Program-made: the position numbers and the translations under genes | Source of the DNA: Varunaivibrio sulfuroxidans | GTDB taxonomy: Bacteria > Pseudomonadota > Alphaproteobacteria > Rhodospirillales > Magnetovibrionaceae | Length of the DNA stretch: 64,000 bases | Assembly (NCBI RefSeq): GCF_029318635.1 | Contig: NZ_CP119676.1 | Coordinates: 1,549,001 to 1,613,000 of the forward strand | Direction: 5' to 3' | Notes under the pieces: generated by a model | The model's input: the letters and a program-made list of their open reading frames with translations, nothing else | Databases searched by the model: none | Told to the model about the DNA's origin: nothing | In this document: positions 36,688 to 47,531 of the stretch, in pieces | How positions within the stretch are numbered: position 1 is the first letter of the stretch | Layout of the letters: the number at the start of each line of letters is the position of its first letter

Positions 36688-36921
36688 TCAACCCAGGCCG
36701 CAGGCTCCCCCCATGCAACCGTTCGGCGCGCCGCAAGGGGCGATGTCGGGAGCGGCGGATTTACCGACGTTAGGGGCGCTCAGGCCTTTTTCGATATCGT
36801 GCGACCCGCAGGTCGGGCAGCTTAGGGTCTTGGCGTCGGCCTGGGTCCGGTAGTCGTCGTAATTGTCGAAGGTGTCGCTGTGCTCATGGCCCTTGGCGCA
36901 AATCAGCGTGTAGGTAATCAT
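36688..36921 (-). CDS. Small zinc-ribbon protein, DUF1178-like
   Basis: A 77-residue protein beginning MITYTLICAKGHEHSDTFDN, with CPTCGSHDIEKGLSAP in the middle. This is the start of the DUF1178 family, which is usually about twice as long; here the C-terminus is a short Cys/Gly-rich tail (CGAPNGCMGGACGLG). The four cysteines at C8 and the CPTC knuckle probably bind zinc. It lies 46 bp from gltD on the same strand. Function unknown. Confidence 0.72.
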   Translation of the reverse strand: MITYTLICAKGHEHSDTFDNYDDYRTQADAKTLSCPTCGSHDIEKGLSAPNVGKSAAPDIAPCGAPNGCMGGACGLG

Positions 36922-36967
36922 GACGGTTCTCCGTTTCTTTAAAATTCAACCGGTTCGAGCGAAGGCT

Positions 36968-38410
36968 TCAACGCGGCAAATCGCTGGCGCCCATTAGATA
37001 TTCGTCGATCGACCGCGCACACTGGCGGCCTTCGCGGATCGCCCACACCACCAACGATTGGCCGCGGCGCATATCACCCGCCGCAAACACCTTATCGACC
37101 GAAGTTTTATAGTCGTCCGTATTGCCCGCGACGTTGCCCCGAGCATCCTTAGCGACGCCGAGTTGGGCGATCATGCCGTCGTGCGTCGGATGGACGAAGC
37201 CCATCGCAAGCAGAACCAGATCGCATTTTACGGCGAACTCCGAACCGGGGACTTCGTTCATTTTCCACTGCCCGTTTTCATCCATCGCCCATGACACGCG
37301 CACGCATTGAGCCTCGGTGAGTTTACCGTCCACGCCGGAAAACGCCTTGGTGGTGACCGCCCACTCGCGGGTGCAACCTTCTTCGTGACTGGTCGAGGTG
37401 CGCATCTTGTTGGGCCAGTCGGGCCACGTCGTCATCTTGTCTTCGTTTTCCGGAGGCTTCGGCATGATTTCGATCTGGGTGACGCCGGCGGCGCCCTGGC
37501 GGATCGAGGTGCCGACGCAATCGGCCCCGGTGTCGCCGCCGCCGATAACCAGAACGTTTTTCCCCGTGGCGAGAATTTTGGGGACGTCTATGGGTTCCCC
37601 GGCAATGCGATAGTTTTGCTGGGTCAGAAAGTCCATCGCGAAATGAACGCCGCCCAGATCGCGCCCGGTCACGGAAAGATCGCGCGGCGCCTCCGAACCG
37701 CCGGTCAGGGCGATGGCGTCAAAGTCCTCGAGCAAGCGGGACGCCGGAATATGGTAGCCGATATGCATGTTGGGGCGAAACTCGACCCCTTCGGTCTGCA
37801 TCTGCGACATCCGCCGGTCGATCAATTTCTTGCTCATCTTGAAATCGGGGATCCCGTAGCGCAACAAACCGCCGATACGGGGATTCTTTTCGAACACCAC
37901 CACCGAATGGCCGGCGCGGGCCAATTGTTGGGCGCAAGCGAGGCCGGATGGACCGCTGCCGACGACCGCGACCCTTTTGCCGGTATGCTTCAAGGGGACC
38001 TGAGGCTTGATCCAGCCTTTCGCCCAGGCCTTATCGACGATGGCGCATTCGATGGTCTTGATGGTCACCGCCTCGGCGGTAAAGTTCAAGGTGCACGCCG
38101 CCTCGCACGGGGCGGGGCAAATGCGCCCGGTAAACTCGGGGAAATTATTGGTCGAATGCAGAACCTCGATCGCGGCGCGCCAATCGTCGCGATAGACCAG
38201 ATCGTTCCAATCGGGGATGATATTCATCACCGGGCAGCCCTGATGGCAATACGGAACGCCGCAATCCATGCAGCGCCCACCCTGCCGGGACAGTTCCTCG
38301 TCCTTCAAGGGAACATAAAATTCGCCATAGTGCGCGACGCGTTCCTTGACCGGCGCATAAGCGCGGTCTTGGCGGTCGGTTTCTAGAAATCCGGTTGGTT
38401 TACCCATCAT
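36968..38410 (-). CDS. gltD: Glutamate synthase (NADPH) small subunit
   Basis: The FAD and NADPH subunit of GOGAT, 480 residues. The N-terminal cysteines for two [4Fe-4S] clusters are in [15 protein letters not shown] and [12 protein letters not shown] is bound at [18 protein letters not shown] and NADPH at [15 protein letters not shown]. The gene begins 8 bp after the gltB stop, preceded by GAGGAT, forming the gltBD operon for ammonia assimilation. Confidence 0.96.
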   Translation of the reverse strand: MMGKPTGFLETDRQDRAYAPVKERVAHYGEFYVPLKDEELSRQGGRCMDCGVPYCHQGCPVMNIIPDWNDLVYRDDWRAAIEVLHSTNNFPEFTGRICPAPCEAACTLNFTAEAVTIKTIECAIVDKAWAKGWIKPQVPLKHTGKRVAVVGSGPSGLACAQQLARAGHSVVVFEKNPRIGGLLRYGIPDFKMSKKLIDRRMSQMQTEGVEFRPNMHIGYHIPASRLLEDFDAIALTGGSEAPRDLSVTGRDLGGVHFAMDFLTQQNYRIAGEPIDVPKILATGKNVLVIGGGDTGADCVGTSIRQGAAGVTQIEIMPKPPENEDKMTTWPDWPNKMRTSTSHEEGCTREWAVTTKAFSGVDGKLTEAQCVRVSWAMDENGQWKMNEVPGSEFAVKCDLVLLAMGFVHPTHDGMIAQLGVAKDARGNVAGNTDDYKTSVDKVFAAGDMRRGQSLVVWAIREGRQCARSIDEYLMGASDLPR

Positions 38411-38418
38411 TTAAATCC

Positions 38419-41400
38419 TCAATCTCCAACCGACGTACTAACGCCGTCGTGCTCGGCGTTACGCGATTGCGCCTGCATTTCGCGCAAGGCGCGGCGGTAT
38501 TCCACCGGCATGACCTTGACGAATTTGGGCAAGAACCGATCCCAGTTATTAAGGATGGTCTTGGCCCGCGTGCTGGCGGTGTAATGGTGATGTTTTTCGA
38601 TCAACGTTTTCAAGCGTTGGGCGTCGAAGCGCGTCATATCATGCTCGATGCCGACACGGCCGTGGGTTTCCAGGTCGCCGCCCTGGTGGGCGATTTCCTC
38701 AAGGGCGCGGTCCTCGTCCTCGATCGGTTCGAGATCGACCTGGGCGAGATTGCAATGGCGTTCAAAATCGCCGTCTTCATCGAGCACGTAGGCGATCCCC
38801 CCGGACATCCCGGCGGCGAAGTTGCGCCCGGTGCGTCCAAGCACGACGACGATACCGCCGGTCATGTACTCGCAACCGTGATCGCCGACCCCTTCGACCA
38901 CGGCGATGGCCCCGGAATTACGCACCGCGAAGCGTTCCCCCGCGACGCCGCGCAGATAGCATTCCCCGGTGGTGGCGCCGTAAAGAACGGTGTTGCCGGC
39001 GATCATGTTTTCTTCGGGCGTGATCGGGCTTTCGTCGGCGGGGCGAACAACGATACGCCCGCCCGACAGGCCCTTGCCGACATAATCGTTGGCGTCGCCC
39101 TTCAGGTCGATGGTGACCCCCTTGGCGAGCCAGGCGCCCAGGCTCTGCCCGGCGGTGCCCTTGGCGTCGATGACGATGGTGTCGTCGTCCAAGCCCGCCG
39201 CACCATAACGTTTGGCGATTTCGCCCGACAACATCGCCCCGATGGTACGGTTGACGTTAAGGAACATCGCCTCGATCCGAACCGGCTTGCGGTCGTTCAA
39301 CGCCGGGGCGGCCTGGGCGATCAAGGCGTTGTCGAGCGCCTTGTCCAGACCGTGATCTTGGGTCTGGGTGTTGTAGCGGGCGACCTCTGCGGGCATGTCG
39401 GGACGATGCAGAATTTTCGAATAGTCCAGGCCGCGCGCCTTCCAGTGGTCGATCGCGTCCTGCATTTGCAGCACGTCGCTGCGCCCGATCATCTCGTCGA
39501 TGGTGGCGAAGCCCAGTTCGGCCATCAGTACGCGAACCTCCTCGGCGAGGAAGGTCATATAGTTGACGACATGAGCAGGCTGGCCGGGAAACAATTTACG
39601 TAGCTGCGGGTTTTGCGTGGCGATGCCGACCGGACAGGTGTTGAGATGGCACTTGCGCATCATCAAACAGCCCGCCGCGATCAGGGCCCCGGTGGCGAAA
39701 CCGAATTCGTCGGCCCCGAGCAAGGCCCCTATGACAACGTCGCGCGCGGTGCGCAGGCCGCCGTCCACCTGCACCGCGATGCGCCCGCGCAGCCGGTTGA
39801 GCACCAGGGTCTGATAGGTCTCGGCGAGGCCGATTTCCCATGGACTTCCGGCGTGCAGGATCGAGGTGATCGGGCTCGCCCCGGTGCCGCCGTCGAAGCC
39901 CGATATGGTGACGTGATCGGCGTGCGCCTTGGCGACCCCGGCGGCGACCGTGCCGACGCCGACCTCGGAGACCAATTTGACCGAAATACGCGCCTTCGGA
40001 TTGACGTTCTTCAGATCGTGGATCAGTTGGGCGAGATCCTCGATCGAGTAAATATCGTGATGGGGCGGCGGCGAGATCAGGCCGACGCCGGGCGTCGAAT
40101 GGCGCACTCGGGCGATCCACTCATCGACTTTGTGCCCGGGCAACTGACCGCCCTCACCGGGCTTGGCGCCCTGGGCCATCTTGATTTGAATGTCGTCGGC
40201 GTTGACCAGATATTCGGTGGTCACACCGAACCGGCCCGAGGCGACCTGCTTGATCGCCGAGCGCATCGAATCGCCGTTTTCAAGGGGGATGAAGCGTGAG
40301 GCCTCCTCGCCGCCCTCCCCGGTGTTCGACTTGCCGCCCAGGCTGTTCATGGCGATCGCCAGGGTGGTGTGGGCCTCCCACGAGATCGAGCCGAACGACA
40401 TCGCGCCGGTGGCGAAGCGCTTGAGAATCGCCTCTATGGGCTCGACCCGATCGAGAGCGATCGAGGCATTGGGAGAGTTAAAGCGAAACAGGCCGCGCAG
40501 GTTCTTAAGGACGGAGTCCTGATCGTTCACGGCAGCCTCGAAACGCCGATAGGTGTCCCGATCGCCCTTGCGTACGGCGTGCTGCAAAAGGGATATCGTC
40601 TCGGGCGTCCAGACATGGGCCTCGCCGCGCTGACGGAAGGCCAGATCGCCGCCGACATCCAAGTGCTTGGCGTAAATCGGCGCTTGGCCGAAGGCGTCGC
40701 GATGGCGCCGCGTGGTTTCCTCGGCGATCTCGGCCAAGCCGACGCCGCCGATGGCGGATTTGGTATTGGTGAAATAGGTGTTGATAAAGGCGTCCGACAA
40801 GCCGACGGCGTCGAAAATTTGCGCCCCGCAATAGGACTGATAGGTCGAAATCCCCATCTTCGAAAACACCTTGAGCATCCCCTTGGAAACCGCCTTGATA
40901 TAGCGCTTGTGCGCCTCGCGCTCGTCGATATCGTCTTCCAACGTGTGACGCAGGGAAGAGATGGTGTCGAAGGCGAGGTAGGGGTTGATCGCCTCGGCGC
41001 CGTATCCCGCGAGCAGGCAAAAATCGTGCACGCAACGCGCCTCGCCGGTTTCCACCACCAGTCCGACCTCGGTGCGCAAGCCTTGGCGGATCAAGTAATG
41101 ATGCACCCCCGCAGTGGCGAGCAGGGCCGGAATGGCGATATGATAGGCGTCCATGTCGCGATCCGACAGAATCAGGATGTTATAGCCCTCGCGCACGACA
41201 TCCTCGGCGCGCCGGAACAACCGTTCCAGCGCCGGTTCCATCCCCGCCGCGCCGGCGTCGGCGGAATAGGTGATGTCCAACGTATAGGTGCGAAACGCGT
41301 TATCGACGTGACTTTCGATGCGCCGGATTTTTTCCAACTCCAGGTTGGAGAGGATCGGTTGGTGGACCTCCAGGCGTTTATGCGTCCCGGCGTGATCGGG

Positions 41401-43080
41401 GTTGAGCAAATTGGGGCGCGGTCCGATCAGACTGACCAGACTCATCACCAGTTCCTCGCGGATCGGGTCGATCGGCGGGTTGGTGACCTGGGCGAAGGTC
41501 TGGGAAAAATAATCATAGAGAATCTTGGGCCGCGCGGAGAGCACCGCGATCGGGGTATCGCGTCCCATCGAGCCGATCGGGTCCATCGCGGTCGCCGACA
41601 TCGGCCGCAAGAACACCTTGATGTCTTCCTGGCTATAACCGAAGGCCTGTTGGCGATCGAGCAGGATGTCGTCGTCGGGCGCCATCGGAGCGACTTCGTC
41701 GGGCAGATCGGAAAGGTGAATCTGCGTGCCGTCGAGCCATTTTTGATAGGGCTTGGCGCGCGCCAAATCGGACTTGATTTCGGCGTCGTCGATGATCCGC
41801 CCCTGTTCGAGATCGATCAAGAACATCTTGCCGGGCTGAAGCCGCCACTTCTTGATGATTTTTTCTTCCGCGATCGGCAACACGCCAACCTCGGAGGCGG
41901 CGATCACGAAATCGTCGTCGGTAATGACGTAGCGCGCCGGGCGCAGGCCGTTGCGGTCCAGCGTCGCGCCGATCTGCCGCCCATCGGTGAAGCAAACCGC
42001 GGCGGGGCCGTCCCATGGCTCCATCAGGGCGGCGTGGTATTCGTAAAAGGCCTTGCGGTCGGGGTCCATCAGCGGGTTGCCGTCCCACGCCTCGGGGATC
42101 ATCATCATCATCGCGTGGGCCAACGAATAACCGCCCGCGACCAACAATTCGAGGGCGTTGTCGAAGGTCGCCGAATCCGATGCCCCGTCGCCGATCAACG
42201 GCCACAATTTGGCCAGATCATCGCCTAAAATATCGGACGTCATCGAGCTGCGGCGCGCCTGCATCCAGTTGATGTTACCGCGCACGGTGTTGATTTCGCC
42301 GTTGTGGCACAGATAGCGGAACGGCTGCGCCAACTTCCATGACGGGAAGGTGTTGGTGGAAAAACGTTGGTGTACCAGGGCGAGGGCGGATTCGACCCGC
42401 GAGTCCTGCAGATCGAGAAAATATTTCGCCAGGTTGCCCGACAGCACCATTCCTTTGTAAACGATCAAGCGGGTCGAAAGTGAGGTCGTGTACAATTGAT
42501 CGCCGTCAACGAGAGCCTCGGCTTCGCAGTGGTCCCATACGGCATGATGGGACACCTTGCGGATGACGAACAGCTTACGTTCGAACGCCGCCTCGTCGGC
42601 GCACCCGGCGCCCCGCTTGATAAAGACCTGCCGGATCACCGGCTCATCGGCTTTAACGCTTTCACCCAGGTGGGAATTGTCAACCGGCACGTCGCGCCAA
42701 CCGAGGATTTCCTGGCCTTCCTCGTGGGTGACCCGCTCGATCGCCTCGATGCAGCGCCGGGCGGTGCGTTCGTTGCGCGGCAGGAAAATCTGCCCCACGG
42801 CGTAGTCGCCGGGTTCGGGCAGATCGAAACCGAGGTTCGCGCATTCTTCCTTGAAAAAGGCATGAGGGATCTGGATCAGAATGCCCGCGCCGTCACCCGC
42901 CATGGCGTCGGCGCCGACCGCCCCGCGGTGATCGAGGTTGACCAAAATTTGCAGGCCTTGGCGAACGATCTCATGGCTTTTCGCGTTTTTGATATGCGCG
43001 ATAAAGCCGACGCCGCAATTGTCATGCTCGTTCGCGGGGTCATACAAACCTTGTTTATGCGGGAGAGAACCTCGATACAT
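38419..43080 (-). CDS. gltB: Glutamate synthase large subunit
   Basis: GltB transfers the amide of glutamine to 2-oxoglutarate, 1553 residues. The glutaminase nucleophile is Cys22 in [12 protein letters not shown], so a 21-residue propeptide must be removed. The FMN-binding synthase domain contains [13 protein letters not shown] and [16 protein letters not shown], and the [3Fe-4S] cysteines are in [17 protein letters not shown]. The C-terminal GXGXG helix domain ([21 protein letters not shown]) is complete. An AAAGGGA ribosome site precedes the ATG. A 308-bp leader region lies upstream. Confidence 0.97.
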   Translation of the reverse strand: MYRGSLPHKQGLYDPANEHDNCGVGFIAHIKNAKSHEIVRQGLQILVNLDHRGAVGADAMAGDGAGILIQIPHAFFKEECANLGFDLPEPGDYAVGQIFLPRNERTARRCIEAIERVTHEEGQEILGWRDVPVDNSHLGESVKADEPVIRQVFIKRGAGCADEAAFERKLFVIRKVSHHAVWDHCEAEALVDGDQLYTTSLSTRLIVYKGMVLSGNLAKYFLDLQDSRVESALALVHQRFSTNTFPSWKLAQPFRYLCHNGEINTVRGNINWMQARRSSMTSDILGDDLAKLWPLIGDGASDSATFDNALELLVAGGYSLAHAMMMMIPEAWDGNPLMDPDRKAFYEYHAALMEPWDGPAAVCFTDGRQIGATLDRNGLRPARYVITDDDFVIAASEVGVLPIAEEKIIKKWRLQPGKMFLIDLEQGRIIDDAEIKSDLARAKPYQKWLDGTQIHLSDLPDEVAPMAPDDDILLDRQQAFGYSQEDIKVFLRPMSATAMDPIGSMGRDTPIAVLSARPKILYDYFSQTFAQVTNPPIDPIREELVMSLVSLIGPRPNLLNPDHAGTHKRLEVHQPILSNLELEKIRRIESHVDNAFRTYTLDITYSADAGAAGMEPALERLFRRAEDVVREGYNILILSDRDMDAYHIAIPALLATAGVHHYLIRQGLRTEVGLVVETGEARCVHDFCLLAGYGAEAINPYLAFDTISSLRHTLEDDIDEREAHKRYIKAVSKGMLKVFSKMGISTYQSYCGAQIFDAVGLSDAFINTYFTNTKSAIGGVGLAEIAEETTRRHRDAFGQAPIYAKHLDVGGDLAFRQRGEAHVWTPETISLLQHAVRKGDRDTYRRFEAAVNDQDSVLKNLRGLFRFNSPNASIALDRVEPIEAILKRFATGAMSFGSISWEAHTTLAIAMNSLGGKSNTGEGGEEASRFIPLENGDSMRSAIKQVASGRFGVTTEYLVNADDIQIKMAQGAKPGEGGQLPGHKVDEWIARVRHSTPGVGLISPPPHHDIYSIEDLAQLIHDLKNVNPKARISVKLVSEVGVGTVAAGVAKAHADHVTISGFDGGTGASPITSILHAGSPWEIGLAETYQTLVLNRLRGRIAVQVDGGLRTARDVVIGALLGADEFGFATGALIAAGCLMMRKCHLNTCPVGIATQNPQLRKLFPGQPAHVVNYMTFLAEEVRVLMAELGFATIDEMIGRSDVLQMQDAIDHWKARGLDYSKILHRPDMPAEVARYNTQTQDHGLDKALDNALIAQAAPALNDRKPVRIEAMFLNVNRTIGAMLSGEIAKRYGAAGLDDDTIVIDAKGTAGQSLGAWLAKGVTIDLKGDANDYVGKGLSGGRIVVRPADESPITPEENMIAGNTVLYGATTGECYLRGVAGERFAVRNSGAIAVVEGVGDHGCEYMTGGIVVVLGRTGRNFAAGMSGGIAYVLDEDGDFERHCNLAQVDLEPIEDEDRALEEIAHQGGDLETHGRVGIEHDMTRFDAQRLKTLIEKHHHYTASTRAKTILNNWDRFLPKFVKVMPVEYRRALREMQAQSRNAEHDGVSTSVGD

Positions 43081-43146
43081 AATGTCCCTTTATTTTTGTG
43101 CCTCAAAACTATTGAATTCGTTGAATTTAGAGCGGCCTTACCTTCT

Positions 43147-43174
43147 CTCCGCCGACCTTGGGGTCGGCGCGGAG
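43147..43174 (-). promoter_or_regulatory. Hairpin in the gltB leader
   Basis: GCCGACC and GGTCGGC form a 7-bp stem with a 4-base loop, extended by CTCC/GGAG across a 2-base bulge. It lies about 70-95 bases upstream of the gltB start, in the 43081-43388 gap. The minus-strand promoter is not clear. It could be an attenuator or simply an mRNA 5' structure; no T tract follows. Confidence 0.4.
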
Positions 43175-43335
43175 CCGGTTCCGCCGCCTAAGTGATATGA
43201 ATTAGGAGCCGCGCAGGGTACCCAATATCGTCACAAAAGGCAAAACAATGAACGTATCGGGACATTATAAACGACATTTTTCTTCAAAAAATAGATCAAG
43301 ACGGAACAATCCCGAAAGAGGACGATTTCTGTTCT

Positions 43336-43363
43336 TTGGGCTGTAACATGAGAGTGCTATAAA
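43336..43363 (+). promoter_or_regulatory. Candidate promoter of uppP
   Basis: TTGGGC (43336-43341) and TATAAA (43358-43363) are 16 bp apart, 25 bp before the uppP start. This right part of the 308-bp gltB-uppP gap is AT-rich compared with its surroundings. Confidence 0.5.
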
Positions 43364-43388
43364 AAGGCCAACGAATTCGGGGGGTGTC

Positions 43389-44204
43389 GTGCCGCTATTA
43401 CATATTGCTATTTTATCGCTGGTTCAGGGGATTACCGAGTTTCTGCCGATATCCTCATCGGGCCATCTCGTCCTGGTGCCGTTCGTGGCCCACTGGAAGG
43501 ATCAGGGATTGATCGTGGACGTCGCCGTGCACGTCGGCACCCTGGGCGCCGTGATGTTGTATTTGTGGCGCGACATCTGGTTCATGATCAAAGGCGCTCT
43601 GGAAATGATCGCCAACCGCACCGTGACCCCCGGCGGGCGGCTCGCCATGTTGGTGATCGCCGCAACCATTCCCGTGGTGATTTTCGGATTCGCCATGAAC
43701 CATTATTATAAAGACGGTCTGCGCAGCGTGACGGTCATCGGGTGGACAACCCTGGTATACGGCGTCATTCTTTACATCGCCGATAAGGTTGGTCTGACCA
43801 TGCGGCGGATGGAACATCTGCGTTTCGCCGACGCCATCACTATCGGACTGGCCCAGGTGTTGGCCCTGATTCCCGGCACGTCGCGCTCGGGGATCACCAT
43901 GACGGCGGCGCGCATGTTGGGCATGGAGCGCACGGAATCGGCGCGCTTTTCGATGATTTTATCGGTGCCCACGATCATCGGCGCCGGACTGCTCAAGGGG
44001 CTCGACCTCTACCATAGCGGGAACGCTGCGCTGGACGCCACCGTCGCCATCGCGGTTGGCTTGTCGTTTGTCTCGGCGCTGGTGGTGATCGTGCTTTTGA
44101 TGTCGTGGCTGAAACGCGCCACCTTCACCCCCTTCGTGATTTACCGCATCGCCTTGGGCGGGTTTCTGCTGGCGTGGGCGTACGGGTTTATCGCCCCGTT
44201 TTAA
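43389..44204 (+). CDS. uppP: Undecaprenyl-diphosphatase UppP (BacA family)
   Basis: An integral membrane enzyme that dephosphorylates undecaprenyl diphosphate for reuse in cell-wall synthesis, 271 residues. Both signatures are intact: QGITEFLPISSSGHL at residues 14-28 and PGTSRSGITMTAARMLG near residues 160-176. About eight hydrophobic segments are present. It starts at a GTG with GGGG upstream. The stop overlaps the convergent GIY-YIG gene by 4 bp. Confidence 0.95.
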   Translation: MPLLHIAILSLVQGITEFLPISSSGHLVLVPFVAHWKDQGLIVDVAVHVGTLGAVMLYLWRDIWFMIKGALEMIANRTVTPGGRLAMLVIAATIPVVIFGFAMNHYYKDGLRSVTVIGWTTLVYGVILYIADKVGLTMRRMEHLRFADAITIGLAQVLALIPGTSRSGITMTAARMLGMERTESARFSMILSVPTIIGAGLLKGLDLYHSGNAALDATVAIAVGLSFVSALVVIVLLMSWLKRATFTPFVIYRIALGGFLLAWAYGFIAPF

Positions 44205-44482
44205 GAGCTTGGAACGTCCTCGTCGGATGCGCCGAATAAATTCTCGGCAACCTCGCGGCGCAACGCACGCGCGCGTTTGAGACGCCATTCCCGGCTCATC
44301 GCCGCGTTCCGGGTAGCGAAGCGTTCGCCATAGAGCAGCACCCAGCGCCGACCACGGGTCGATTTAGCCCCCCGCCCCGCGTTATGGCGACGAAGGCGCG
44401 CTTCGATATCCGTGGTCCAACCGACATAGGTGCGCACCCCATCCTTGTCTCGACACCCCAACACGTAGACGTAACACCACAC
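44201..44482 (-). CDS. GIY-YIG nuclease-domain protein (UPF0213/YhbQ-like)
   Basis: A 93-residue single-domain protein. The motif reads YVYVLGCRDKDGVRTYVGWTTDIEARLRRH, with a short insertion between the two strands, followed by GAKSTRGRRWVLLYGE and the catalytic-glutamate helix (MSREWRLKRA). Such small GIY-YIG proteins are widespread, and their DNA targets are mostly unknown. It is convergent with uppP and upstream (minus strand) of no partner. Confidence 0.88.
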   Translation of the reverse strand: MWCYVYVLGCRDKDGVRTYVGWTTDIEARLRRHNAGRGAKSTRGRRWVLLYGERFATRNAAMSREWRLKRARALRREVAENLFGASDEDVPSS

Positions 44483-44515
44483 GGTTCGCGCCTCTTCGAC
44501 CTCAGCGCCGCGCGA

Positions 44516-44713
44516 TCAATCGTCGGTCAGCTTTTTCGCCAGTTCGGAGATTTCTTGATCGTGCTTATAAATCTCCGCCAAAATCCCCGCCGCCTCCTTG
44601 GGTGCGTGCGTGAACGCCAGACGCAAAATATCCATCCAGTTTTTGTTGTTACGGCCGCGTATTTTTTCGATTTCGTCAATCAAGTCCAAGTAATACCGTG
44701 TCTGTTCGCTCAT
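44516..44713 (-). CDS. Small conserved hypothetical protein
   Basis: A 65-residue, highly charged helical protein (YYLDLIDEIEKIRGRNNKNWMDILRLAF, ending ISELAKKLTDD). A good AAGGGA ribosome site precedes the ATG. I have the impression of similar short proteins beside nonulosonic-acid or acetyltransferase genes in alphaproteobacteria, but I cannot assign a function. It lies 13 bp after the acetyltransferase gene and is probably coexpressed with it. Confidence 0.7.
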   Translation of the reverse strand: MSEQTRYYLDLIDEIEKIRGRNNKNWMDILRLAFTHAPKEAAGILAEIYKHDQEISELAKKLTDD

Positions 44714-44726
44714 CTCATGTCCCTTT

Positions 44727-45173
44727 TCACTTCGGCGGGCGCGGCGCTTCGCGATAAAAATGGAAAATCCCGCCCTTTTCCTCGCCCAGGCGAAACCCCG
44801 CGTGGACGCACATTTTTTGCGAGGCGACGTTGCTCGCCTTGACCTCGGCCCGATAGCGCCCAGGGTAACGGGTGACGAAAGACCAAAGCATCGCCTTGCC
44901 CAGGCCCCGCCCCCGGTAATCGGGGTTCAGGGTCCAGCTGAGCACACTGAGCGCGCCTTCGTCATCGCGCCGGATCACGCCGATCGGGGCGGCGGCGTCG
45001 CCCTGGCAGACAAACAGATCCCGGCGGGCGTCCGTCAGACTTTTGTCCAGCCACGCCAAATGATCGCTGAAGGCGATTTCGCGCCCGTCATGGGACATCG
45101 CCCGGGTGTGCGCGTCGTTGCGCCAAGCAAACAACAAATCGGCGTCGGCCATTGTCGCGCGCCGGAAATTCAT
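44727..45173 (-). CDS. GNAT-family N-acetyltransferase
   Basis: A 148-residue acetyltransferase. FRRATMADADLLFAWRND begins the fold, IGVIRRDDEGALSVLSWTLNPDYRGRGLGKAML holds the acetyl-CoA loop, and ASNVASQKMCVHAGF follows. The N-terminal pattern resembles PseH/RimJ-type members that act on amino sugars or proteins; the substrate is unknown. AGGAGA lies upstream of the ATG. Confidence 0.85.
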   Translation of the reverse strand: MNFRRATMADADLLFAWRNDAHTRAMSHDGREIAFSDHLAWLDKSLTDARRDLFVCQGDAAAPIGVIRRDDEGALSVLSWTLNPDYRGRGLGKAMLWSFVTRYPGRYRAEVKASNVASQKMCVHAGFRLGEEKGGIFHFYREAPRPPK

Positions 45174-45185
45174 GCTCGTCTCCTG

Positions 45186-45653
45186 TTACGTTAGGAAGGA
45201 TTCTTCGTCATCGACGATAAGCCTTTTACCGTAAACGGCGCAATCCTGCCGTGCATAACCGAGGGCTTGGTAAAAAACGGCAACCTCCGCGTTGCTTTCG
45301 CGCACCAGCAGATTGATCTTCGCACAACCCATCGCGATCAACGCCCGTTCGAGCGTGTGCATCAGCGTCTTGCCGACCCCTGCGTTTTGGAAGTCGGGAT
45401 GCACCGCCAAAGAATACGCCCCACCCCGGTGGCCGTCGTAGCCGCCCATGACGGCGCCGATGAGCGCGCCGTTTTCACCCTCGCCCCCTTCCTCGTCCTC
45501 GGCGACGAAGAACAGGCCCTGGCCCAGCCGCTCGGTGCGCGCGATGTCCTTAAGCGGGTCGTTCCACGATCGCGTCAGTCCGCATGTCCGCCAAAGGCGG
45601 ACCACGTCCCCGCGGTCGGCGGGTCGATAGCCGCGCACGTTGTACGTCTTCAT
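45186..45653 (-). CDS. GNAT-family acetyltransferase, YpeA-like
   Basis: A 155-residue acetyltransferase. It begins MKTYNVRGYRPADRGDVVRLWRTCGL, then has GAVMGGYDGHRGGAYSLAVHPDFQNAGVGKTLM with the CoA-binding loop, and NLLVRESNAEVAVFYQALGY. This matches the YpeA group, whose substrate is not established. The ATG at 45653 follows GGAGG; a 10-residue longer reading starting at 45683 is unlikely. It lies 33 bp after glmS. Confidence 0.86.
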   Translation of the reverse strand: MKTYNVRGYRPADRGDVVRLWRTCGLTRSWNDPLKDIARTERLGQGLFFVAEDEEGGEGENGALIGAVMGGYDGHRGGAYSLAVHPDFQNAGVGKTLMHTLERALIAMGCAKINLLVRESNAEVAVFYQALGYARQDCAVYGKRLIVDDEESFLT

Positions 45654-45686
45654 GATGTCCTCCGTTCCCGCGCCGCGCGTCAAAGC

Positions 45687-47510
45687 CTACTCCACGGTCA
45701 CCGATTTCGCCAGGTTGCGCGGTTGATCGACATCTGTGCCCTTGATCACCGCGACATGGTAGGCCAGCAGTTGCGCCGGAATGGCGTACAGGATCGGGGC
45801 GACGAAGGGATCGACGTGGGGCAGGGCGACGGTGGCCGCGGCCAGATCGCCCAATTTTTGCGCCCCCGGCCCGTCGGACAGGAAAATCACCCGCCCACCC
45901 CGGGCGATGACTTCCTGCATGTTGGATGCGGTCTTGTCAAACAGATCGTCCGACGGCGCGATTACGATCACTGGCACGCTTTCGTCGATCAGGGCGATCG
46001 GGCCGTGCTTCATTTCGCCGGCGGCGTAACCTTCGGCATGGATGTAGGAAATTTCCTTGAGCTTGAGCGCCCCTTCCAGGGCGATCGGATAGCTCGACCC
46101 GCGCCCCAGGTAGAGCACGTCGCGGGCCTCGCTGACGCTTTCGGCCAGGGCGCGCAGGCGCTCGTCGTGATTGAGGACTTCGGCGGCGCGGGCCGGCACC
46201 TCGACCAGGGCGTTCATCAATCGCGCCTCGTCGTCGTGGTCGATCGCGCCGCGGGCCTTGGCGGTAACGATGGCGAGGCACGCCAACACCACCAGTTGGG
46301 TGGTGAACGCCTTGGTCGAGGCGACGCCGACCTCGGGTCCGGCGCGGGTCAGCAGCGTGGCGTCGGATTCGCGCGCGATCGTGCTTTCGGGGACGTTGAC
46401 CACCGACAGGATATGCTGGCCCTGGGCGCGGGCGTAGCGCAGCGCCGCCAGGGTGTCGGCGGTTTCCCCCGATTGCGAGATAAATATCGCCGCCCCGCCT
46501 TCGGGCATCAAGGCGCCGCGATAGCGAAATTCGGAGGCGACATCGACCTCGACCGGAACGCGGGCCACCTTCTCGAACCAATATTTGGCGACCAGCCCCG
46601 CGTAATAGGACGTGCCGCAGGCGATGATCGTCAGTTTGGAGATCGCGGTCGGATCGAACGGCAGGCCGGGGATCGTCAAGGTGCGTTCGGCGGCGTTGAT
46701 ATACCCTTGCAGGGTATCGCCGATCACCTGGGGCTGCTCGTAGATTTCCTTGAGCATGAAATGACGGTAGCCGCCTTTTCCGACGGTGGCGCCGCTAAGC
46801 GCCGTCAGGCGCACCTCGCGCGTGACAGGGGCGTTATCCTCGTCGAACACCTCGGCCCCGTCCGGGTGCAGCACCGCCCAATCGCCGTCTTCCAGGTACA
46901 TGATTTTCTTGGTCAGCGGGGCCAATGCCAGGGCGTCGGAGCCGAGGAACATTTCGCCGTCGCCAAACCCGATGGCGAGCGGACTGCCGCGCCGCGCCGC
47001 GATCATCAGGTCATGGCGTCCGGCAAAAATAATGCCCAAGGCGAAGGCCCCTTCCAGGCGCGCAAAGGCCTTGGCGCACGCCTTTTGTGGGGATAGGCCT
47101 TGGTCCAGGTACAGGGTGATCAGATGGGCGACCACTTCGGTATCGGTTTGCGACGACAGGCGGCGGCCGGCGGCGGTGACTTCCGCGCGCAAGGACTGAA
47201 AGTTTTCGATAATGCCGTTGTGCACGATCGCCACCTTGTCGGTGGCGTGAGGATGGGCGTTGATCTCGTTGGGCACGCCGTGGGTGGCCCAGCGGGTATG
47301 GCCGATCCCGATCGTCCCGCTTAGCGGCGCGGCATTGATAGTCCCGACCAGATTATCCAGCTTGCCCTGGGCGCGGCGGCGTTCGATGCCGCCGTTGTCC
47401 AGGGTCGCCACGCCCGCCGAATCGTAGCCTCGGTATTCCAGGCGCTTGAGCGCCTCCACAATCAGGGGCGAGACCTCGCCCTTGCCGATGATGCCGATGA
47501 TGCCGCACAT
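45687..47510 (-). CDS. glmS: Glutamine--fructose-6-phosphate aminotransferase (isomerizing)
   Basis: GlmS makes glucosamine-6-phosphate, the first step to UDP-GlcNAc, 607 residues. MCGIIGIIG has the N-terminal nucleophile Cys2. RLEYRGYDSAG and GHTRWATHG belong to the glutaminase domain, two SIS domains follow (CGTSYYAG, SQSGETADT), and the end DQPRNLAKSVTVE is canonical. It lies 21 bp after glmU. I looked for a glmS ribozyme, which is a Firmicutes feature, and there is no room for one. Confidence 0.97.
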   Translation of the reverse strand: MCGIIGIIGKGEVSPLIVEALKRLEYRGYDSAGVATLDNGGIERRRAQGKLDNLVGTINAAPLSGTIGIGHTRWATHGVPNEINAHPHATDKVAIVHNGIIENFQSLRAEVTAAGRRLSSQTDTEVVAHLITLYLDQGLSPQKACAKAFARLEGAFALGIIFAGRHDLMIAARRGSPLAIGFGDGEMFLGSDALALAPLTKKIMYLEDGDWAVLHPDGAEVFDEDNAPVTREVRLTALSGATVGKGGYRHFMLKEIYEQPQVIGDTLQGYINAAERTLTIPGLPFDPTAISKLTIIACGTSYYAGLVAKYWFEKVARVPVEVDVASEFRYRGALMPEGGAAIFISQSGETADTLAALRYARAQGQHILSVVNVPESTIARESDATLLTRAGPEVGVASTKAFTTQLVVLACLAIVTAKARGAIDHDDEARLMNALVEVPARAAEVLNHDERLRALAESVSEARDVLYLGRGSSYPIALEGALKLKEISYIHAEGYAAGEMKHGPIALIDESVPVIVIAPSDDLFDKTASNMQEVIARGGRVIFLSDGPGAQKLGDLAAATVALPHVDPFVAPILYAIPAQLLAYHVAVIKGTDVDQPRNLAKSVTVE

Positions 47511-47531
47511 GTCGTTTTCCCGCCCCGCGCC

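Noticed and set aside
40369-42228. 619-codon plus-strand open frame
   Set aside because: It is antisense to gltB, whose motifs cover the whole stretch. High-GC DNA gives long antisense frames; no family match.
45267-47096. 609-codon plus-strand open frame
   Set aside because: Antisense to glmS and the YpeA-like gene; composition is that of a shadow frame.
47511-47531. glmS ribozyme/riboswitch upstream of glmS
   Set aside because: The glmU-glmS gap is only 21 bp, and the ribozyme is a feature of Firmicutes.
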